Shown one piece after another: positions 1 to 3,953 of a stretch of DNA of 6,804 bases. The position numbers were made by a program, and so were the translations under genes. Every line of letters starts with the position of its first letter. Position 1 is the stretch's first letter. The stretch comes from CAVAWX01 sp963614215. GTDB lineage: Bacteria; Actinomycetota; Coriobacteriia; Coriobacteriales; QAMH01. The stretch lies in contig CAVECB010000051.1 in NCBI GenBank assembly GCA_963614215.1, positions 1-6,804 of the forward strand, read 5' to 3'. The notes under the pieces were generated by a model. That model worked only from the letters and a program-made list of their open reading frames with translations, ran no database searches and was not told where the DNA came from.

Positions 1-1
1 C

Positions 2-268
2 CTGACCGGCCTGTTCTGCGTGCCCGAGCTGTCCTGGACCGACTTCGGCGGCCTGTTCTACACCGGCGACCCGTCCCTGCTGCTCAGCCAGCTTGCGGGC
101 ATCGGCATCACCATCGTGTTCGTCGGCATCATGACGCTCATCATCGGCCTCGTGGTGAAGGCCTGCTGCCACGGCAGCTTGAGCGTGGAGCCCGAAGAAG
201 AGGCGCAAGGCCTCGACATTGTCTGCCACGGCGAGAACGCCTACCCCGCGTTCGACGGCCTCGACTAG
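2..268 (+). CDS. amtB: Ammonium transporter AmtB, C-terminal fragment (5' end lies outside the window)
   Basis: This is the last 88 codons of an Amt/Mep/Rh-family ammonium channel, an inner-membrane trimer that conducts ammonium. The reading frame is open from base 2, so the gene continues upstream; a GTG at position 20 is an internal Val codon and not the start. One hydrophobic helix is visible (around LLSQLAGIGITIVFVGIM and the following residues) and matches the last Amt membrane segment. It is followed by a cytoplasmic tail with the family signature GLDIVCHGENAYPAF. The equivalent tail in E. coli AmtB ends EGLDVNSHGENAYNA and is where GlnK docks and where inter-subunit gating occurs. The stop codon (266-268) lies 18 nt before glnK, the usual amtB-glnK operon arrangement. 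The family call is secure; substrate detail cannot be read from a fragment. Confidence 0.93.
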   Translation: MTGLFCVPELSWTDFGGLFYTGDPSLLLSQLAGIGITIVFVGIMTLIIGLVVKACCHGSLSVEPEEEAQGLDIVCHGENAYPAFDGLD

Positions 269-286
269 GGAAAGGGGCGAGTAGCG

Positions 287-625
287 ATGAAGAAGATCCA
301 AGCGATCATCCGCAACGAGAAGCTTGAACCGCTCAAGGAAGCGGCGCTCGCGGCCGGCATCGGCGGCATGACCATCAACATGGTGCATGGTTGCGGCACT
401 CAAAAGGGCTGGAAGGAGTACTACCGCGGCTCCGAGATCTTGATGAACATGGTGCCCAAGGTGGAGTGCGAGTTCGTCGTGGACGACGCCGACGTGGATA
501 AGGTCGTGGACCTGGTGTGCGAGACTTGTCGCACCGGCGAAGTGGGCGACGGCAAGATATTCGTCATCCCCGTCGAGACGGCCGTGCGCATCCGCACCGG
601 CGAGCGTGGGGGTGCGGCCATCTAG
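287..625 (+). CDS. glnK: PII nitrogen-regulatory signal protein GlnK
   Basis: A full-length 112-residue PII protein that aligns with E. coli GlnB/GlnK without gaps. PII trimers bind ATP/ADP and 2-oxoglutarate, report carbon/nitrogen status, and as GlnK plug AmtB through the T-loop. Visible features are the N-terminal MKKIQAIIR, the T-loop (about 37-55) with G37, Q39, K40 and R47, the B-loop TGEVGDGK (83-90) with K90, and the C-terminal RIRTGE (R101, R103). These nucleotide and 2-oxoglutarate ligands are intact. The oddity is position 51, where the Tyr that is uridylylated in proteobacteria and adenylylated in Corynebacterium is Ile (S49-E50-I51). The protein is also rather Cys-rich (C36, C61, and a CxxC at 78-81). 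The ATG at 287 is supported by an AAAGGGG ribosome site (271-277) with a 9-nt spacer, and the gene follows amtB directly. Confidence 0.96.
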   Translation: MKKIQAIIRNEKLEPLKEAALAAGIGGMTINMVHGCGTQKGWKEYYRGSEILMNMVPKVECEFVVDDADVDKVVDLVCETCRTGEVGDGKIFVIPVETAVRIRTGERGGAAI

Positions 626-707
626 CGGCTGCGACATGTGCGAGGCGGGCGCGACGCGCAATGGAGCGCCGCCCGTCGACGCGAGAGAAAGCCTTCCTGT
701 TGAAGAG

Positions 708-743
708 GGGCGCGCGATTCGATACGGGTTGCGCGCCCTTTTT
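708..743 (+). terminator. Rho-independent terminator of the amtB-glnK operon
   Basis: Bases 708-720 pair with 726-738 around a 5-nt loop (GATAC). The outer 8 bp (GGGCGCGC/GCGCGCCC) are perfect GC pairs; the inner 5 bp contain three G-T wobbles. Five T residues follow at 739-743. It lies 82 nt after the glnK stop and just before the convergent hypB stop (750), so it should end amtB-glnK transcription. Read on the minus strand, the same hairpin is followed only by a weak pyrimidine stretch, so it may also slow hypB transcription, but less clearly. The remaining glnK-hypB spacer (626-707) shows no gene or clear motif. Confidence 0.85.
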
Positions 744-749
744 CGCGCC

Positions 750-1409
750 CTAGTCGCGCAGGTCCTCGAAGCGCATGACGAGCCATTCCGCCCAGCGCTC
801 CATCCCGTCGCCTTTCGTGGCCGAGATGGGAAAAATCGGCGCGGTCGGATTCAGCGACTTTACCGTGGAGCGAAACGCGCCCTCGTCGAAGTCGAACACG
901 GGCATCGTGTCCACCTTGTTCAATACGATGGCATCAGCCGCCTCGAAGATGCCCGGATACTTGATGGGCTTGTCGTCGCCTTCGGGCACGGACAAAATCA
1001 TGGCCCGCGCGTTCTCGCCCAAATCGAAGTCGGTCGGGCACACGAGGTTGCCGACGTTTTCCACGATGATGATGTCGGTCGCGTCCAAGTCGAGCACCCC
1101 GAGCGCCTGGCGCACCATGTCGGCCTCCAGGTGGCACGAGCCGCCCGTGTTGATTTGCACAGCCGGGACCCCCGCCTCTTTCACCTCCTGCGCGTCCACG
1201 TCGCCGGCGATGTCGCCTTCGATGACGGCGAGGCGGTAGCTGTCTTTGAGCGCGGCGATGGTGGCCATGATGGTCGAGGTCTTGCCCGCGCCCGGGCTGG
1301 CCATGAGGTTGAGCATGTAGACGCCGTGCTCGGCCAGCAGCGCGCGGTTTTCCGCCGCCAACTCGTCGTTTTTACCGAGGATCTTGCTGTCCAGGTCGAT
1401 GTGCGCCAT
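750..1409 (-). CDS. hypB: HypB, GTPase and nickel chaperone for [NiFe]-hydrogenase maturation
   Basis: A 219-residue SIMIBI-class GTPase of the HypB family. With HypA it inserts nickel into the large subunit of [NiFe] hydrogenases in the cytoplasm. Visible motifs in order are the Walker A/P-loop ASPGAGKTS (37-45), EGD (64-66), the metal site TGGSCHLEA (C92, H93), ENVGNLVCP (117-125, supplying the third metal-site residue C124), NKVD (164-167, guanine specificity) and SATKG (196-200). The Cys/His/Cys set matches the conserved metal site at the HypB dimer interface. The N-terminal CxxCGC motif of E. coli HypB and the His-rich stretch of some homologues are absent, so this is the short form. The ATG is preceded by AAGGAG (1419-1424) with a 9-nt spacer. 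It is the last gene after tatC (18-nt gap). No hypA or hydrogenase structural gene lies in the window. The family call is very secure. Confidence 0.96.
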   Translation of the reverse strand: MAHIDLDSKILGKNDELAAENRALLAEHGVYMLNLMASPGAGKTSTIMATIAALKDSYRLAVIEGDIAGDVDAQEVKEAGVPAVQINTGGSCHLEADMVRQALGVLDLDATDIIIVENVGNLVCPTDFDLGENARAMILSVPEGDDKPIKYPGIFEAADAIVLNKVDTMPVFDFDEGAFRSTVKSLNPTAPIFPISATKGDGMERWAEWLVMRFEDLRD

Positions 1410-1427
1410 GATGCCCCGCTCCTTGTC

Positions 1428-2207
1428 CTAGAGGTTTTCCCACTCCGCTTCCTCGGCGGCTTCGCGCTCTTGTTGGCGCTTGATCTTCTTTGCCAGCGCG
1501 ACACGCGCAACCAGCAGCGCCACCTCGTAGAGGGCCACGAGCGCGGCGAACATGATGAGCATGGTGACAGGCGAGGCGTCCGGCGTGACGACGGCCGAGA
1601 GAACCATCAGCGCGATGTAGACGTAGCGCCATGAGCTGCGCAGCTTCTTGTAGGGCACGATGTCGAAGAGGACGAGGAAGAACACGACCAGCGGCAGCTC
1701 GAAGGCGATGCCGAAGGCGATTTCGAACAAAATGACGTACTTGATGTAGTCGCTGGCCGAGGGCAGCAGCGTGGAAAAGCCGCGCGCCTCGCCCGTGAGC
1801 CACTCGAAGGCTGCACCCAGGCAAAACGCGTAGCAAAAGACCATGCCGACGATGAAGAGCACGACGGCCACGAAGAAGGTGGGCAGCACGTAGCGGCGCT
1901 CGTTGGGCTTGAGTGCGGGCAGGAAAAACGCGAACAGCTCCCAGAAGATGATGGGGCTCGTGACGATGAGGGCGGCAAACGCCGAGACAGCGAACTTCAA
2001 GGTGAAGCCCTCGAACGCGCCCGTGGTGTAGATGTCGCCGTCGGGGATGTAGTCGGCGATGGGTTGCTTCAGAAAACCTATGAGCTGGTCGGCGACGGCG
2101 TAGAGCGCGACGACGGCGATGAGGAAGCACACGACGATGATGACGACGCGGCGGCGCAGCTCGCCTAGGTGGTCGAGCAGGGGCATGCGTGCAGGTCCGA
2201 TGGGCAT
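1428..2207 (-). CDS. tatC: TatC, Sec-independent (twin-arginine) protein translocase subunit
   Basis: A 259-residue polytopic membrane protein, about the usual TatC length. TatC is the receptor core of the twin-arginine translocase; it recognises RR signal peptides and recruits TatA to export folded proteins. Six hydrophobic segments are visible at roughly 21-41, 70-95, 108-131, 155-180, 193-208 and 213-235. Conserved residues align almost number-for-number with E. coli TatC: HLGELRRR at 13-20 (E16, R18; signal-peptide site), PNERRYVLP at 101-109 (E103), AFELPLV at 168-174 (E170), and TPD at 208-210. The tail is charged and rich in Glu and Lys. The chosen ATG lies 2 nt after the tatA/B stop, which fits translational coupling. 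A second in-frame ATG at 2186 (residue 8, MPLLDHL) also matches the usual family start, so the first seven residues are uncertain. Confidence 0.97.
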   Translation of the reverse strand: MPIGPARMPLLDHLGELRRRVVIIVVCFLIAVVALYAVADQLIGFLKQPIADYIPDGDIYTTGAFEGFTLKFAVSAFAALIVTSPIIFWELFAFFLPALKPNERRYVLPTFFVAVVLFIVGMVFCYAFCLGAAFEWLTGEARGFSTLLPSASDYIKYVILFEIAFGIAFELPLVVFFLVLFDIVPYKKLRSSWRYVYIALMVLSAVVTPDASPVTMLIMFAALVALYEVALLVARVALAKKIKRQQEREAAEEAEWENL

Positions 2208-2209
2208 CG

Positions 2210-2914
2210 CTATTCACCGTCCTCGTCGTCGAGGCCGTACAGCGAGGCAGCGACCGTCTTTTTGGGGGCGGCGTCCGCGTCTGTCTTGGGCAGCGGCTTT
2301 GCCTCGCCTGCAGGCACGGCGCTTTCGGACGGTGAAGCAGACGGCTGCGTGCCGGCGGCTTTTGTGGCAGAGGGCTTGCCTGCGGCAGGCGCCGCGTCCT
2401 TCGCGGCGGATCCGTCCGCAGCGGTGTCGGCGCTCGTGGCTTTTGCAGCGGCGTCCGTGGCCGTATCGGCGTCGGCACCTGCGGCTTTGCCAGCCTTCTC
2501 GCGCGGCAGGCGCCCGGCGCGGTCGCGTATGACCCCGTCGGCATCCCCCGTGGGAGCCGGGTCTGAGGCGAAGGGGTCGATGCTCTTTTTCATCGCCTCG
2601 CCTTGCGCCTTGATGTCCTTGAAGGGCTCGTTGACCATGCTTTTCGTGTCGTTGATGATGCCCTTGATGCTGTCGATGTCGTCTTTGTAGGGCGCCACGT
2701 TCTTCTCGGCCGCCTCTTTCACGGGCGCGACCGCCTCTTGGAACGGGTCGTAGACGTCTTCTTTGAACTTTTTGTTCATCTGCTCGGAGGTCTCTCGGAA
2801 CTGGCGTATGGCACGCCCCAGGGTGCGCCCCATCTGCGGCAGCTTGTCCGGGCCGAAGACCAGGAAGCCGAAGAAGAGTATGAGTACGAGCTCTGTTCCG
2901 CCTATGCCAAACAC
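2210..2914 (-). CDS. TatA/TatB-family twin-arginine translocase subunit with long low-complexity tail
   Basis: A 234-residue protein with the TatA/B architecture: a short N-terminal membrane helix (about residues 7-20), the hinge FGPDKLP (20-26), an amphipathic helix (GRTLGRAIRQF, 29-39) and a hydrophilic C-terminus. E8 in the membrane helix and the Gly-Pro hinge resemble TatB more than TatA, but only one such gene accompanies tatC here, so it may serve both roles or work with a tatA elsewhere. The C-terminal part is long for TatA. Residues 47-115 look helical and contain three spaced D/E-P-F motifs (56-58, 96-98, 113-115). Residues 140-222 are Ala/Lys/Asp-rich and probably disordered. The start is a GTG at 2914, giving MFGIGGTEL; the frame is open to an ATG at 3094, but those extra residues overlap comF and look non-coding. 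tatC follows after 2 nt. The symbol is left blank because TatA and TatB cannot be separated from sequence alone. Confidence 0.92.
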   Translation of the reverse strand: MFGIGGTELVLILFFGFLVFGPDKLPQMGRTLGRAIRQFRETSEQMNKKFKEDVYDPFQEAVAPVKEAAEKNVAPYKDDIDSIKGIINDTKSMVNEPFKDIKAQGEAMKKSIDPFASDPAPTGDADGVIRDRAGRLPREKAGKAAGADADTATDAAAKATSADTAADGSAAKDAAPAAGKPSATKAAGTQPSASPSESAVPAGEAKPLPKTDADAAPKKTVAASLYGLDDEDGE

Positions 2915-2920
2915 TATCTG

Positions 2921-2924
2921 CCTT
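2921..2924 (-). promoter_or_regulatory. Ribosome binding site supporting the GTG start of tatA/B
   Basis: On the minus strand, AAGG within GGCAAGGCAGATA lies 6 nt before the GTG at 2914. The site is modest, but no ATG near the family N-terminus competes with it. It places the start directly before the conserved FGIGGTEL membrane helix. Confidence 0.6.
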
Positions 2925-2983
2925 GCCTGCCTCGTCGCCTGCTGCGAATGCGCTGGGAAAACGGGCGCACCGCGCGGGTGTTG

Positions 2984-3003
2984 CCGCCGCGTGAAAACGG
3001 CGG
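2984..3003. repeat. Small perfect inverted repeat in the comF-tatA/B spacer
   Basis: CCGCCG (2984-2989) and CGGCGG (2998-3003) form a 6-bp perfect stem with an 8-nt loop. It lies in the 136-nt spacer (2915-3050) between the comF stop and the tatA/B start. No T-run follows on either strand, so it is not a standard intrinsic terminator. It could be a weak attenuator, an RNA-stability element, or chance in GC-rich DNA. I see no convincing -35/-10 pair for tatA/B in the spacer, although an A/T-richer patch (GGTAAAGTA on the minus strand, near 3024-3032) could hold a -10. Confidence 0.35.
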
Positions 3004-3050
3004 GAAACGTCACATGTGCTCGGTACTTTACCACGAGGGAAAACATGCAT

Positions 3051-3842
3051 CTACCAGACACGCGAGAATACCGCCACGCGCACAGATTCCGCATGGGCGG
3101 CGCGCAAGGCGTCTGTGGCGGCAGAAGCGGTGGCGCCCGTGGTCATCACGTCGTCGAGCAGCAGCAAGCGCGCGCCAGCCACGTCGGCGCACACGATAAA
3201 CGACCCCGCCCGATTGCGCCGCCGCTCATCGGCAGACAGCTCGCGTTGGTCGGCGCTTTTGCGCGAGCGCAGGGCGGCCACGACGGGCAGCCCCGCACGC
3301 CGCCCCAGCCCCTCGGCCACAAGCCCCACGTGGTCGAAGCCGCGCCGGCGATGCGCAGCGGCCGTGCAGGGTACGGGCACGATGCAATCCGCCCAAAGCG
3401 CCCAATCGTCTGCCCGCCGCGCGCGCGCCGCGAGGTCGGCCGACAGCGCGGGGTGCCACGTCGCCCGCAGGGCGCAGGCCAGCTCGTCGGCCATCACGTC
3501 GGCTAGGCGCCGCTCGTCGCCGTCTTTGTAGGCGTGCACGATGTCGCGGGCGATGCCGCAAAAACTCGTGGCAGCACGCGCGGCCTCGAAGGGAAAAGGT
3601 GCGGGTAGGGGCCGCTCGTCGCGGCCGACAGCGCCCGGAGCTGGGCATTGCGTGCAGACGATGTGGCCCCAGGGGGCACCGCAGCGCGGGCAGGCGAGGC
3701 GCTGGTCGATGCGCTCCAGACGCGCGGCGCAGCTCTCGCACAACAACGCGCCCGGTTCCTCGCAACCGACGCAGCGCGTCGGCCACAGCGTTTCTGCAAA
3801 AGATGTGGCAAGCTTTTCGAGTATGCGGTTACAATCGTGCAC
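3051..3842 (-). CDS. comF: ComF-family protein (ComFC-like, phosphoribosyltransferase fold)
   Basis: A 263-residue ComF/GntX-family protein. In naturally competent bacteria ComFC is a cytoplasmic competence protein needed for transformation; many non-competent species also carry it with unclear function. The N-terminal part holds two Cys4 sites typical of the double zinc ribbon of this family: C24/C27/C35/C38 and C51/C54/C63/C66. The middle has the conserved PVPCTAAAHRRRGFDHV region. The C-terminus carries the 13-residue PRPP-binding signature LLLLDDVMTTGAT (226-238; D230, D231). The GTG at 3842 was chosen because AAGGGAG (3851-3857) precedes it by 8 nt and the protein then starts just before the first zinc site. 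The frame stays open to an ATG at 4109, but that would overlap topA antisense and is rejected. It is transcribed divergently from topA. Confidence 0.92.
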   Translation of the reverse strand: MHDCNRILEKLATSFAETLWPTRCVGCEEPGALLCESCAARLERIDQRLACPRCGAPWGHIVCTQCPAPGAVGRDERPLPAPFPFEAARAATSFCGIARDIVHAYKDGDERRLADVMADELACALRATWHPALSADLAARARRADDWALWADCIVPVPCTAAAHRRRGFDHVGLVAEGLGRRAGLPVVAALRSRKSADQRELSADERRRNRAGSFIVCADVAGARLLLLDDVMTTGATASAATDALRAAHAESVRVAVFSRVW

Positions 3843-3850
3843 CGGCGGGG

Positions 3851-3857
3851 CTCCCTT
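3851..3857 (-). promoter_or_regulatory. Ribosome binding site that fixes the comF start
   Basis: AAGGGAG on the minus strand lies 8 nt before the GTG at 3842. It decides between this start and upstream in-frame ATGs that would run into the divergent topA gene. Confidence 0.75.
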
Positions 3858-3899
3858 CGAGCCTCTTCGCCGGTTCGCGCTTTTCCCCAAGCGGGGTTC

Positions 3900-3928
3900 A
3901 GTATAAAACGGGCACGCCGCGTGTTCGA
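3900..3928 (-). promoter_or_regulatory. Probable sigma-70-type promoter for comF
   Basis: On the minus strand, TATACT (3905 down to 3900) matches the -10 consensus at five of six positions. At a 17-nt spacing upstream lies TCGAAC (3928-3923), a weak -35 with three of six matches. Transcription would begin near 3893, giving a leader of about 50 nt that contains the comF ribosome site. A small CCCC-AAGC-GGGG inverted repeat (3885-3896) lies at the predicted start of the transcript. Inferred from sequence only. Confidence 0.5.
3902..3907 (+). promoter_or_regulatory. Probable -10 element for topA, overlapping the comF -10
   Basis: TATAAA lies on the plus strand in an A/T-rich patch (3897-3908) that stands out in GC-rich surroundings. 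No good -35 is visible 16-18 nt upstream (the sequence there is GCTTTTCC), so promoter strength is uncertain. A start near 3914 would give a leader of about 40 nt carrying the purine-rich ribosome site AGGAAAAGGG (3931-3940) of topA. Confidence 0.45.
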
Positions 3929-3953
3929 CTAGGAAAAGGGACATTTGGGCTTC

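Noticed and set aside
606..1634. Long plus-strand open frame (342 codons) across the hypB region
   Set aside because: It is antisense to hypB, which has all its GTPase motifs. The translation is His/Val/Arg-rich with no recognisable domain, typical of a shadow frame in GC-rich DNA.
1372..2544. Minus-strand open frame (390 codons) overlapping tatC and tatA/B in another frame
   Set aside because: It is Arg/Pro/His-rich low complexity, and both underlying genes are clear in the other frames.
2915..3094. N-terminal extension of tatA/B to an ATG at 3094
   Set aside because: It would add 60 residues before the membrane helix, overlap the end of comF, and spoil the usual TatA/B N-terminus. The GTG at 2914 fits the family.
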